From Solibacillus isronensis (GTDB taxonomy: Bacteria; Bacillota; Bacilli; Bacillales_A; Planococcaceae), in contig NZ_JAMBOC010000001.1 in the NCBI RefSeq assembly GCF_023715405.1, forward strand, positions 806,001-870,000: DNA of 64,000 nucleotides. The letters are read 5' to 3'. The notes under the pieces are model-generated. The model ran no database searches. It was given only the letters and a program-made list of their open reading frames with translations, and was not told the DNA's origin. The position numbers were made by a program, and so were the translations under genes. The stretch's first letter is position 1; every line of letters starts with the position of its first letter. Positions 8,759-17,395 of the stretch are shown here, piece after piece.

Positions 8759-9754
8759 ATGAATTGGGTTCAATTAGCTGAAGAAGTTCTCGAAGGAAAA
8801 ATACTTACGAATGAGGAAGCGTTAGCCATTGTCCATGCACCAGACGATGAATTGCTGCTATTAATGCAAGGGGCCTTCCTTATTCGGAAACACTATTACG
8901 GTAAAAAGGTAAAACTAAATATGATTATGAATGCTAAAAGTGGCTACTGTCCTGAAAACTGCGGCTATTGCTCACAATCATCCATTTCCACTGCACCAAT
9001 TGAAAAATATCCGTTTATAACAAAAGAAGAAATTATTGCCGGAGCTAAAAAAGCATTTGAAAATCAGATTGGAACGTTTTGTATTGTTGCGAGTGGACGC
9101 GGACCGACACGTAAAGATGTAAAGGTTGTAAGTGAAGCGGTTCAGGAAATTAAAGAAAAATATGGTTTAAAAGTTTGTGCTTGTTTAGGGCTGCTAAAAG
9201 ATGAACAGGCTGAACAATTAAAAACAGCTGGAGTCGACCGCTATAATCATAATTTGAATACATCCGAAAAGCATCACGATTATATTACAACTTCACATAC
9301 ATATAAAGATCGGGTCGATACAGTTGAAATTGCTAAAAAATATGGAATGTCACCTTGTTCGGGGGCCATTATTGGGATGCGTGAAACGAAACAGGATGTT
9401 GTTGATATTGCCTATGCACTTCATGCGCTGGATGCAGACTCCATTCCGATCAACTTTTTAAATGCAATTGACGGTACAAAGCTAGAAGGTACAAAGGAGC
9501 TGGATCCCCGCTATTGCTTGAAAGTACTCGCCTTATTCCGCTACATTAATCCAACAAAGGAAATACGAATTGCTGGAGGACGTGAAATCAACTTAGGTTC
9601 GTTACAGCCATTTGGGTTGTATGCCGCAAATAGTATTTTTGTAGGGAATTATTTAACAACAGAAGGGCAAGAGGAAAATGCGGATTATGCATTAATCAGA
9701 GATTTAGGCTTTGAAATTGAAATTAATGAGAAACAAGCAACACTTCAAAAGTAG
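8759..9754 (+). CDS. bioB: Biotin synthase
   Basis: A 331-residue radical-SAM enzyme that inserts sulfur into dethiobiotin to make biotin. The 4Fe-4S cluster motif is CPENCGYC (Cys 64, 68 and 71), and the YNHNLNTS and second-cluster features (CIVASGRGP, CACLGLL, and RIAGGRE near the C-terminus) are intact; length is normal for the family. GGGG lies ahead of the ATG. It stands alone, with no other bio genes nearby, so dethiobiotin must be made or imported elsewhere. Regulation by BirA is directly suggested by the two upstream operators, and a terminator follows. Confidence 0.96.
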   Translation: MNWVQLAEEVLEGKILTNEEALAIVHAPDDELLLLMQGAFLIRKHYYGKKVKLNMIMNAKSGYCPENCGYCSQSSISTAPIEKYPFITKEEIIAGAKKAFENQIGTFCIVASGRGPTRKDVKVVSEAVQEIKEKYGLKVCACLGLLKDEQAEQLKTAGVDRYNHNLNTSEKHHDYITTSHTYKDRVDTVEIAKKYGMSPCSGAIIGMRETKQDVVDIAYALHALDADSIPINFLNAIDGTKLEGTKELDPRYCLKVLALFRYINPTKEIRIAGGREINLGSLQPFGLYAANSIFVGNYLTTEGQEENADYALIRDLGFEIEINEKQATLQK

Positions 9755-9842
9755 GCTGTATACGAGAGTTCATCCAAAAGTAAGCACAACTCAACATGCG
9801 AGTAGCTATTCGCAAGCATTCGTAGTAAACTTATATTGTACG

Positions 9843-9877
9843 GAGAGATTTGTATCTATAACAAGTCTCTCTTTTTT
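9843..9877 (+). terminator. Rho-independent terminator of bioB
   Basis: An 11-bp stem with one G-U pair (GAGAGATTTGT with ACAAGTCTCTC) is followed by six T. It also shows that the next gene cannot start at 9836. Confidence 0.85.
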
Positions 9878-9907
9878 ATGAACGAAAACAGTAGTAAGGA
9901 TGAAAGC

Positions 9908-11104
9908 ATGAGAAAAAAAACAGAACTACAAGTAGAAAGTAAAGCGATTAAGGATTTGACGAATGGCAATCCATTAATTTTAAAAGATACTGTTGTAATG
10001 CCGGAAGTATCGATTGAAGAAGGTAGTCTTCTTCATTTAGTTGATAAAAGCGGCGGATATATTGCAACTGGCTATTACGGGATTCAAAATAAGGGAATCG
10101 GCTGGGTACTGACTCGTAAAGAAAAAGAGCAAATTGATGTGAAGTTCTTTACGAAAAAAATCCGTGAAGCTGCTGAAAAACGTGCAGACTTTTTTGCCTC
10201 TGAAGATACAACTGCTTTCCGTGTGTTTAACGGTGAAGGCGACGGCATTGGCGGTTTGACAATTGATTTCTTTAACGGCTTTTATATGGTGAGCTGGTAC
10301 AGTGAAGGAATTTATTCATTCCGTAATGATATCTATGAAGCATTGAATGCGGCAGTGAATACACGCGGTATTTATGAAAAACTGCGCTTTGATACAAATG
10401 GTCAATATATCGATCAGGATGATTATGTATCCGGTGAAAAAGGCGAATTCCCGCTGATCGTTCAGGAAAACGGCATGAATTTTGCGGTTGATCTGAATGA
10501 TGGGGCAATGACAGGAATTTTCCTGGATCAGCGAAATGTACGCAAAGCATTACGTGACCGCTATTCAACTGATAAGACGGTGCTAAATACATTCTCGTAC
10601 ACAGGTGCGTTTTCGGTTGCCGCAGCTTTAGGCGGTGCATCAGGTACGACGAGTGTCGATCTGGCAAAACGCAGCTTGCCGAAAACAATTGAGCAATTCA
10701 GTGTGAATGGAATCGACTATGAATCACAAGATATTAAAGTGATGAACGTGTTTGACTACTTCAGCTATGCTGCCAGAAAAGGCTTGAAATTCGATGTCGT
10801 TGTACTGGATCCGCCAAGCTTTGCCCGTACGAAAAAAATGACGTTCAGTACGTCAAAAGATTATCCGAAATTGCTCAAGGATGCGTTAACTATTACAAAC
10901 GATGGTGGCGTTATTATCGCATCGACAAACAATGCAAGCTTTAATATGAAAAAGTTCAAAACATTTATCGACAAAGCGTTTAAAGATTATGGGGCACGCT
11001 ATAAAATTTTAGAAGAGCACCAGTTGCCGGAAGATTTCACGGTGCCGCATAATTTCCCGGAATTCAATTATTTAAAAGTAGTCATCATTCAAGTGATGAA
11101 CTAA
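9908..11104 (+). CDS. Class I rRNA methyltransferase (RlmI/YwbD-like)
   Basis: A 398-residue SAM-dependent methyltransferase of the RlmI family, which makes 5-methylcytosine in 23S rRNA. An N-terminal PUA-like RNA-binding part (about 1-75), a linker domain and a C-terminal Rossmann domain (about 190-398) are visible. The SAM motif is LNTFSYTGAFSVAAALGGA, and the catalytic-region motif is VVLDPPSFARTKK. The start at 9908 follows AAGGA with 7 nt spacing and lies after the bioB terminator; the length equals that of B. subtilis YwbD. The exact target base is inferred from family membership. Confidence 0.88.
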   Translation: MRKKTELQVESKAIKDLTNGNPLILKDTVVMPEVSIEEGSLLHLVDKSGGYIATGYYGIQNKGIGWVLTRKEKEQIDVKFFTKKIREAAEKRADFFASEDTTAFRVFNGEGDGIGGLTIDFFNGFYMVSWYSEGIYSFRNDIYEALNAAVNTRGIYEKLRFDTNGQYIDQDDYVSGEKGEFPLIVQENGMNFAVDLNDGAMTGIFLDQRNVRKALRDRYSTDKTVLNTFSYTGAFSVAAALGGASGTTSVDLAKRSLPKTIEQFSVNGIDYESQDIKVMNVFDYFSYAARKGLKFDVVVLDPPSFARTKKMTFSTSKDYPKLLKDALTITNDGGVIIASTNNASFNMKKFKTFIDKAFKDYGARYKILEEHQLPEDFTVPHNFPEFNYLKVVIIQVMN

Positions 11105-11119
11105 TCGGAGTGATATTAT

Positions 11120-11308
11120 ATGAAATACAATAAAACAACGATGCTGAAATTAATCAACGAGCATCGCGAACTGCATGACGAACTGAAAAAACTGAAATCG
11201 GAAATGGGACTGGAAAAAAACTTCGCCGTTAAAGCGCTGTACCATTCAGCTGTGGCAGAAGATGGCCCATATATGAAAGATTATCAGGACTTGGAACGTT
11301 TACGCTAA
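11120..11308 (+). CDS. Small hypothetical protein (62 aa)
   Basis: Unrecognised, charged, largely helical product (HRELHDELKKLKSEMGLEKN suggests a short coiled coil). It begins 15 nt after the methyltransferase stop with GGAGTG before the ATG, so the two are probably co-transcribed. A strong terminator follows. Confidence 0.7.
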   Translation: MKYNKTTMLKLINEHRELHDELKKLKSEMGLEKNFAVKALYHSAVAEDGPYMKDYQDLERLR

Positions 11309-11311
11309 TAT

Positions 11312-11355
11312 ACGCACCGCAACGATTGAATACAATTGTTGCGGTGTATTTTTTT
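11312..11355 (+). terminator. Rho-independent terminator
   Basis: CACCGCAAC (11315-11323) pairs with GTTGCGGTG (11338-11346), then a T-rich tail follows. Confidence 0.85.
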
Positions 11356-11431
11356 GAGCATGACCATTAAATTAACCGTGCATAATCATGATACAATACA
11401 GCTATAATATGTAAAATTGAGGGGAATACTA

Positions 11432-12064
11432 TTGAGCATTAGAGAACAAAGAAAACAACAGCGCAGGGAACAAATCATTCAGGCAGCAAAAACATTGATG
11501 TTAAATAACGGAATTCAACAAGTTCAATTACAGGACGTTGCAAATGAAGTAGGGATTGGTATTGCGACATTTTATCGTTATTTTGCCAATAAAGAATTGC
11601 TCGTTTTAGCAATCAATAATGAAATAACTAGGGAAATGACAAATTCTATCAAGCACATTGCAAATGAACCAATGACCGCTTATGAACAAATTGAACGGAT
11701 ATTAACTTATTATATTGAGTTAATCGATGATTCGGAGCATCAATTCGTGAAGTTTTTTAAAGCGTTCGAAGCATATAAACCGATATCTGAAGAGACGTAC
11801 GAGTACAAGGAATTTCTAGATATTCGAAGAGAAATGGCCAATGTATTGTATTCTATTGCAAAAAAAGGAATGGAAGATCAATCAATCCGAGCTGGCATTG
11901 ACATTCCGGAGTATGTGTTTACTGTCGTACAAAATATAAGTTATTTTACTGTAGAATCCTATTTGACCGAGCATGACCCTGATCTACCTGTGAAATTAGA
12001 TCCTAAAAAGCAGTTACAACTTATTAAGAAGATGTTTTTACAATTTATAGCGACTAAAAATTGA
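11432..12064 (+). CDS. TetR/AcrR family transcriptional regulator
   Basis: A 210-residue regulator with an N-terminal helix-turn-helix (about residues 8-55: QIIQAAKTLMLNNGIQQVQL...GIATFYRYFANKELL) and an all-helical ligand-binding C-terminal domain. The TTG at 11432 is preceded by GAGGGG with 7 nt spacing; an in-frame TTG at 11417 lies in front of that site. The SDR gene starts 77 nt downstream with its own promoter and palindrome, so the regulator probably controls it, and possibly itself. The effector is unknown. Confidence 0.88.
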   Translation: MSIREQRKQQRREQIIQAAKTLMLNNGIQQVQLQDVANEVGIGIATFYRYFANKELLVLAINNEITREMTNSIKHIANEPMTAYEQIERILTYYIELIDDSEHQFVKFFKAFEAYKPISEETYEYKEFLDIRREMANVLYSIAKKGMEDQSIRAGIDIPEYVFTVVQNISYFTVESYLTEHDPDLPVKLDPKKQLQLIKKMFLQFIATKN

Positions 12065-12089
12065 CGGACCGATCAAACATTGTTATTGT
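12061..12089 (+). promoter_or_regulatory. Candidate promoter of the SDR gene
   Basis: TTGACG, overlapping the tetR stop codon, and TATTGT at 12084-12089 are separated by 17 bp. Confidence 0.45.
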
Positions 12090-12102
12090 TAAATTAAGAT
12101 AG

Positions 12103-12118
12103 TGATAGTTAACTATCA
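12103..12118 (+). promoter_or_regulatory. 16-bp perfect palindrome, probable TetR operator
   Basis: TGATAGTTAACTATCA is self-complementary over its full length. It lies just past the predicted transcription start and 23 bp before the SDR ATG, the expected place for a repressor site. Confidence 0.6.
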
Positions 12119-12140
12119 TATTTTTGGGAGGATGATTTTG

Positions 12141-12875
12141 ATGACTCGATTAACAGGTAAAGTTGCAATTATTACAGGTGCTGCTCAAGGTATGGGTGCT
12201 GCCCATGCAAAGGCATTTGTAGAACAAGGTGCAAAAGTAGTTTTAACAGATTTAAATGAAGAAAAAGGGAAAGCATTTGCTGCAGAATTAGGGGGAAATG
12301 CTATCTTCGTAAAACAAAACGTTACTTTAGAGGAAGATTGGACAACTGTTATCGCGAAAACAGAAGAAGCATTTGGTCCTGTAAACGTACTAGTAAACAA
12401 TGCAGGTATTTCGATGAACAAAAATATGCTGGAAATGTCTTTAGATGAATACATGAAAATCGTCAATATTAACCAAGTATCTGTATTCTTAGGTATGAAA
12501 GCAGTAGCGGCTTCAATGATGAAAGCTGGTGGAGGTTCAATCGTCAACATTTCGTCAATCAATGGCTTAGTTGGTGGTGCTGTAGGTTATACAGATACTA
12601 AATTTGCTGTTCGTGGTATGACGAAAGCAGCTGCATTAAACTTGGCGCCAATGGGGATTCGTGTAAACTCAGTACACCCGGGTGTTATTGCAACTCCAAT
12701 GATTATGCAGGAAGATGCAAAAGCTGCGATCGAAGAATTTGCTAAACATATCCCGCTGAAACGCGTATCGCAACCAGAAGAAGTATCTCAATTAGTAGTC
12801 TTCTTAGCATCTGACGAGTCAAGCTACTCAACAGGTGCAGAGTTTGTAGTAGATGGCGGAATAACAGCACAGTAA
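12141..12875 (+). CDS. Short-chain dehydrogenase/reductase (SDR)
   Basis: A 244-residue classical SDR. It has the cofactor motif TGAAQGMGAAHA (TGxxxGxG, residues 10-17), NNAG, and the catalytic region Ser in VNISSINGL with a Y-x-x-x-K site; here the usual YxASK reads YTDTK. The C-terminal YSTGAEFVVDGG is typical of the glucose/3-oxoacyl/hydroxysteroid dehydrogenase group. The D in VVLTDLNEEK after the second strand predicts NAD(H) preference. GGGAGG lies before the ATG at 12141. Context with a TetR regulator suggests inducible oxidation or reduction of an unknown alcohol or ketone. Confidence 0.9.
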   Translation: MTRLTGKVAIITGAAQGMGAAHAKAFVEQGAKVVLTDLNEEKGKAFAAELGGNAIFVKQNVTLEEDWTTVIAKTEEAFGPVNVLVNNAGISMNKNMLEMSLDEYMKIVNINQVSVFLGMKAVAASMMKAGGGSIVNISSINGLVGGAVGYTDTKFAVRGMTKAAALNLAPMGIRVNSVHPGVIATPMIMQEDAKAAIEEFAKHIPLKRVSQPEEVSQLVVFLASDESSYSTGAEFVVDGGITAQ

Positions 12876-12884
12876 TTTGTAAAA

Positions 12885-12930
12885 AACTGCACTCTAATTG
12901 TTACTTTTAAACAGTTAAAGTGCAGTTTTT
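12885..12930. terminator. Bidirectional terminator
   Basis: AACTGCACT (12885-12893) pairs with AGTGCAGTT (12919-12927). There is a T run on both strands, so it serves the SDR gene and the converging copC-like gene. Confidence 0.85.
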
Positions 12931-12937
12931 ATTTGTT

Positions 12938-13516
12938 TTATTTTTTCGTTTTCTTAACTAACCATCTCTTATAGCTGTACATCGTTATCACTGCCAGCAC
13001 AAGTACAATCAGCGTAATGACAATAACGAGCGTCCAAAATGATCCTTCGTCATTATCATCTGAATTCGTTTCATCCTTTAATGTATCGACAAGTGAATCT
13101 ACATCGTTGGCAATTTTTTCAGTTGTATCAGCTGCGTTATCCTCTTCTTTCTTTGTCTCCGCAGGCGCATTTACTGCAAATGAAAATGAACCTGATAACG
13201 GATGGCCATCCTCGCTAATACTATCCCATTCAACGGTATAAGTGTTATTTGGAAGAGGATCAAGCATAATTCCGGATAGGACTCCATCATTTACAGAAAT
13301 AGAATGAATCGCCATCTCCTTACCATCACTTGCTATTACTTTAAATAGACTGCCTTCTTCAATTTTTCCTTCAAACGTTAAATCAATCGTTTTTATATTT
13401 TCGTTAACCGACTCACCTTCTGCAGGATTTGTTGATACCAAGTGTGTATGTGCGAAGGCTCCCGGTACAAATAATAAAAATGTAGCAACAAACGATAATA
13501 ATAATTGTTTCCTCAA
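12938..13516 (-). CDS. copC: Stand-alone CopC-domain copper-binding protein
   Basis: A 192-residue exported protein. The signal peptide ends AFA, leaving a mature N-terminal His (HTHLVSTNP), the usual Cu(II) ligand, and a CopC beta-sandwich follows with DGHPLSG carrying the second His. A charged linker (about 118-150) leads to one C-terminal membrane helix (about 163-183) and a basic tail. Unlike its paralogue at 44584 it has no copD beside it. The function, copper binding at the outer membrane face, is inferred from the family. It converges on the SDR gene. Confidence 0.85.
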   Translation of the reverse strand: MRKQLLLSFVATFLLFVPGAFAHTHLVSTNPAEGESVNENIKTIDLTFEGKIEEGSLFKVIASDGKEMAIHSISVNDGVLSGIMLDPLPNNTYTVEWDSISEDGHPLSGSFSFAVNAPAETKKEEDNAADTTEKIANDVDSLVDTLKDETNSDDNDEGSFWTLVIVITLIVLVLAVITMYSYKRWLVKKTKK

Positions 13517-13699
13517 TAAAAAAACTTCCTTTCAATATTCATTTAGCAGTTCCCATTCCTGCAGAAAAATTAAAATAAATCTTCTGTAAATGGAGTATTG
13601 AATGTAGTATGGACAAAAAGATACAGAAATATTGAATGCGAAAATATAAATGCAAAAAACGTTACAAAATCATCAGTAAAATTTTTATCAGAAAAATAA

Positions 13700-13712
13700 T
13701 TCGGAATCCGAA
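13700..13712 (+). promoter_or_regulatory. 13-bp inverted repeat upstream of the ABC exporter
   Basis: TTCGGAATCCGAA is palindromic around one central base. It lies about 78 bp before the first exporter gene and just before AT-rich promoter-like sequence (TTGTAA near 13718). It could be an operator; no regulator gene is adjacent. The rest of 13517-13789 shows no gene. Confidence 0.35.
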
Positions 13713-13789
13713 AAAAATTGTAAAATATATCGGAAAATTAAAATATTTGGTAAAATGGTGGAACTTGAGTAAAAAAAGAGGGTGAAAGA

Positions 13790-15553
13790 ATGAAGGTATT
13801 TCTTAAATTAGGTTGGTTTTTTAAAGAGCGAAAATACCAATACACAGTCGGACTTCTAATGCTTGTACTAGTAGCCATCCTGCAACTCGTGCCACCGAAA
13901 ATTATTGGCTTTACTATTGATGAGATCGGAGCACGGACATTAACAAAAGCAGGCCTATTTAAATGGCTCGCTGTCATTATCGGTGTAGCAATTGCCATGT
14001 ACATACTGCGTTACTATTGGCGTCAAATGATTTTTGGATCGTCTAACTTGTTGGCGCGAACATTACGCGAGAAGCTCCATCGCCATTTTACACAAATGTC
14101 TCCGTCATTTTATCAAAAAAATCGTGTCGGGGATTTAATGGCACATGCAACAAATGATATAAGTGCAGTACAGCAAACAGCTGGAGGCGGGGTTTTAACA
14201 TTATTTGACTCGCTTACAACAGGGGGCTTTGTCATTTTGGCAATGGCAATCACGATTGACTGGCGTCTGACATTAATTGCACTCATTCCGATGCCGCTAG
14301 TAGCCTTATCGACGAGCTATTACGGCAAGCTTCTGCATGAGCGTTTCCGTCATGCCCAAGCTGCATTTTCCGATTTAAACGATAAAACTCAGGAAAGTAT
14401 CAGCGGAATGAAAGTACTGAAAACGTTTGGTCAGCAACAGGAGGACGTTACGGATTTTACGAAGCTTTCCGATGAAGTTGTGGAAAAAAATATGCGTGTA
14501 GCAAAAGTCGATTCATTATTTGACCCAACAATCAGCTTTGTTGTCGGGTTAAGTTTCATGCTAAGCCTTGGATTCGGGACGAAATTTATTTTGGAAGATG
14601 CGATGACAGTCGGTGATTTAGTTACTTTTACGACGTATTTAAGTATTCTGATCTGGCCGATGCTGGCAATTGGAATGCTGTTCAATATTGTCGAGCGAGG
14701 CAGTGTTTCATATGACCGGATCGAACGCATTTTAAATACCCCGATTGAAATCGATGACAAGGTTGACGCAATTGAAGAAAATCCTTCAGGAGATCTTCTA
14801 TTCAATGTCACTTCATTTACATTCCCTGGAGATGCGGCGCCGACATTACACGATGTGCATTTTGAGCTGAAACACGGCGAAACACTCGGAATCGTCGGTA
14901 AAACAGGTGCGGGGAAGACGTCGATCTTAAAGCTGTTGCTTCGTGAGTTTGAAGGATATGAAGGAACAATACAATTTGGTGAACACAATATAAATGACTA
15001 TAAGAAAAGTTCTCTGCGTCAGGCGATTGGTTATGTACCGCAAGATCATTTTTTATTCTCGGCAACACTTTATTCCAATATTGCCTTTGCCAATCCACGT
15101 GCAAGCATGGTGGAAGTTCGTGCAGCGGCGGCACTTGCAAATATTGATGAAGACATTATGAGCTTTACAGATGGTTATGACACGATTGTCGGAGAACGAG
15201 GGGTATCCCTTTCAGGTGGACAGAAACAGCGTATTTCCATCGCTAGAGCATTACTTATGAAACCTGAACTGCTCATTTTGGATGATTCTTTATCTGCGGT
15301 TGATGCGCGGACAGAAGAAGCGATTTTGCATGCATTAAAAGAAGAGCGGAAAAATGCGACAACGATTATTACATCACACCGTTTAAGCGCAATCCAGCAG
15401 GCACATGTCATTATTGTTCTTGATGGAGGTACAATTATTGAAAAAGGTACCCATGAACAGTTAATGGCACTAGAAGGAAGCTATTATGAAATGTACCAGT
15501 TACAGCAACTTGAGCAGTTAGTGGAACAGGGGGGTGACCACGATGGCGAATGA
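13790..15553 (+). CDS. Heterodimeric multidrug ABC exporter, subunit 1 (YheI/BmrC-like)
   Basis: A 587-residue half-transporter: six transmembrane helices (about 1-310) and a C-terminal ATPase. Walker A is GKTGAGKT (370-377) and the signature is a canonical LSGGQ (474-478), but Walker B reads LLILDD, so D499 replaces the catalytic Glu. This is the degenerate-site pattern known from BmrC/YheI, and the N-terminal region closely resembles YheI. It pairs with the next gene, which overlaps it by 11 nt, to form one canonical and one degenerate ATP site. GGGTG precedes the ATG. Export of drugs or peptides is expected from the family. Confidence 0.92.
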   Translation: MKVFLKLGWFFKERKYQYTVGLLMLVLVAILQLVPPKIIGFTIDEIGARTLTKAGLFKWLAVIIGVAIAMYILRYYWRQMIFGSSNLLARTLREKLHRHFTQMSPSFYQKNRVGDLMAHATNDISAVQQTAGGGVLTLFDSLTTGGFVILAMAITIDWRLTLIALIPMPLVALSTSYYGKLLHERFRHAQAAFSDLNDKTQESISGMKVLKTFGQQQEDVTDFTKLSDEVVEKNMRVAKVDSLFDPTISFVVGLSFMLSLGFGTKFILEDAMTVGDLVTFTTYLSILIWPMLAIGMLFNIVERGSVSYDRIERILNTPIEIDDKVDAIEENPSGDLLFNVTSFTFPGDAAPTLHDVHFELKHGETLGIVGKTGAGKTSILKLLLREFEGYEGTIQFGEHNINDYKKSSLRQAIGYVPQDHFLFSATLYSNIAFANPRASMVEVRAAAALANIDEDIMSFTDGYDTIVGERGVSLSGGQKQRISIARALLMKPELLILDDSLSAVDARTEEAILHALKEERKNATTIITSHRLSAIQQAHVIIVLDGGTIIEKGTHEQLMALEGSYYEMYQLQQLEQLVEQGGDHDGE

Positions 15554-17309
15554 GACGATCTCAAGTAAAGAACAGCGCCTCGTTTTAAAGCGCCTCTTTA
15601 CGTATTTAAAGCCACATAAAAAGATATTGGCCATTGCGCTGTTTCTTCTTGTTTTAACCGTGCTCGGAGATATTATCGGTCCGTATTTGATCAAAGTCTA
15701 TATCGACGACCATTTAATGATCGGCAATTTTGATATGACCCCAATCGTCACACTCGGGGTTGGGTACTTTATTATTCAGTTGCTGAACGTTATTATCACA
15801 TATTATCAAAATATTAAATTCCAGGAGCTTGCACTAAAAGTTATTCAACAACTGCGAATTGATGTGTTTTCAAAAATTCACCGACTTGGCATGCGCTATT
15901 TTGATCAGGTTCCGGCTGGTTCAATCGTGTCCAGGGCAACAAATGATACGGAAGCTATTAAAGATATGTTCGTGTCGGTACTCATCAGCTTTGTACAGGC
16001 GGCGTTTTTAATTGTCGGGGTGTATTTTGCGATGTTTTTCCTAAATGCAAAGCTAGCATTTTACATGCTGCTTTTGCTGCCGGTCATTATGTACATCATT
16101 TGGCTCTACCGCAAAATGAGTTCGGTTGTGTATATGCGCATGCGGGAAAAACTGAGTGAGCTTAATGCGAAACTTTCTGAAACATTATCAGGAATGAGTA
16201 TCGTGCAGGCTTTCCGTCAAGAACCTCGTTTCAATGACGAATTTGACCGTGTCAATGAAGAGCATTTCCAGTCAATGATGGCCAATACGAAAATGAACAG
16301 TCTTTTGCTTCGTCCGATTATTGACTTAGTGTACTTTACAGCAATCGTTATTTTACTGTTTTACTTTGGATGGACATCATTTGAAACAGCAGTGGAAGTC
16401 GGGGTTGTTTATGCGTTCATAACATATATGAACCGTTTCTTTGACCCGATCAATCAAGTAATGGAACGTCTCGCACTGTTCCAGCAAGCGATTGTAGCGG
16501 CATCCCGTGTATTTGAGCTGATAGATAATGAAGAGCTCGAGCCAGCACAGCAAAACAAGCCGGTTCAAGTTTCAAAAGGCCATATCGAATTTAAAAATGT
16601 GTCGTTTAGCTATGACGGCAAGCAAGACGTGCTTAAAAATATTTCGTTCACGGTCAATCCAGGGGAGACGGTTGCATTAGTTGGGCATACCGGCAGCGGA
16701 AAGAGTTCAATTATCAATCTCCTAATGCGTTTCTATGAGTTTAAGCGCGGTGAAATTTTAATTGACGGCCAGTCGATCAAAGATTACGAACAAAGGGAAC
16801 TGCGAGAAAAAATGGGGCTTGTACTGCAAGATCCTTTCCTGTTTTACGGAACGATTGATTCGAACATTCGACTGTATAATGAAAATCTCACATTACAGAA
16901 GGTGAAGGAAGCGGCAGAGTTTGTGCAGGCAAATGATTTCATTGAATCGCTTCCGGATGGCTATGGAAGCCGTGTAACAGAACGAGGTTCAACGTTTTCA
17001 AGCGGTCAGCGCCAACTGGTGGCTTTTGCGAGGACAATTGCGACAAACCCGAAAATCCTTGTACTCGATGAAGCAACGGCAGCGATCGATACCGAAACGG
17101 AAGTCGGTATTCAGCAGTCATTGGAAAAAATGCGCAAAGGCCGTACAACGATCGCAATCGCCCACAGACTTTCAACAATTCAGGATGCCGAGCAAATATT
17201 AGTATTGCATAAAGGTGAGATCGTTGAACGTGGTACACACCAGCAACTCATCGCACAAAAAGGGTTATATCACAAAATGTACTTACTACAAAATGGTATA
17301 GTGGAATAA
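15543..17309 (+). CDS. Heterodimeric multidrug ABC exporter, subunit 2 (YheH/BmrD-like)
   Basis: A 588-residue half-transporter with six helices (about 1-330) and an ATPase domain. Walker A is GHTGSGKS (381-388) and Walker B has the catalytic E510 (LVLDEAT), but the signature motif is the altered FSSGQ (485-489) in place of LSGGQ. The two defects, Asp in subunit 1 and signature in subunit 2, fall in the same composite site, the hallmark of a heterodimer. B. subtilis BmrD is longer (about 673 aa). I start at ATG 15543, behind AGGGGGTG. No leader peptide attenuator like bmrB is obvious upstream of the pair. Confidence 0.92.
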   Translation: MANETISSKEQRLVLKRLFTYLKPHKKILAIALFLLVLTVLGDIIGPYLIKVYIDDHLMIGNFDMTPIVTLGVGYFIIQLLNVIITYYQNIKFQELALKVIQQLRIDVFSKIHRLGMRYFDQVPAGSIVSRATNDTEAIKDMFVSVLISFVQAAFLIVGVYFAMFFLNAKLAFYMLLLLPVIMYIIWLYRKMSSVVYMRMREKLSELNAKLSETLSGMSIVQAFRQEPRFNDEFDRVNEEHFQSMMANTKMNSLLLRPIIDLVYFTAIVILLFYFGWTSFETAVEVGVVYAFITYMNRFFDPINQVMERLALFQQAIVAASRVFELIDNEELEPAQQNKPVQVSKGHIEFKNVSFSYDGKQDVLKNISFTVNPGETVALVGHTGSGKSSIINLLMRFYEFKRGEILIDGQSIKDYEQRELREKMGLVLQDPFLFYGTIDSNIRLYNENLTLQKVKEAAEFVQANDFIESLPDGYGSRVTERGSTFSSGQRQLVAFARTIATNPKILVLDEATAAIDTETEVGIQQSLEKMRKGRTTIAIAHRLSTIQDAEQILVLHKGEIVERGTHQQLIAQKGLYHKMYLLQNGIVE

Positions 17310-17337
17310 TTTTAATGTCACTATTAAGCTACAATTA

Positions 17338-17366
17338 TTTACTTCTCAAATATGGACATCTATAAT
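17338..17366 (+). promoter_or_regulatory. rarD promoter
   Basis: TTTACT and a perfect TATAAT (17361-17366) are separated by 17 bp. The ATG of rarD follows 30 bp later. Confidence 0.6.
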
Positions 17367-17395
17367 GAGAGTATCAAAAATTAGAAGGTGCACCA

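Noticed and set aside
14431..15411. Long minus-strand frames inside the ABC exporter genes
   Set aside because: They are antisense shadows of well-supported genes, with no ribosome sites or recognisable protein content.
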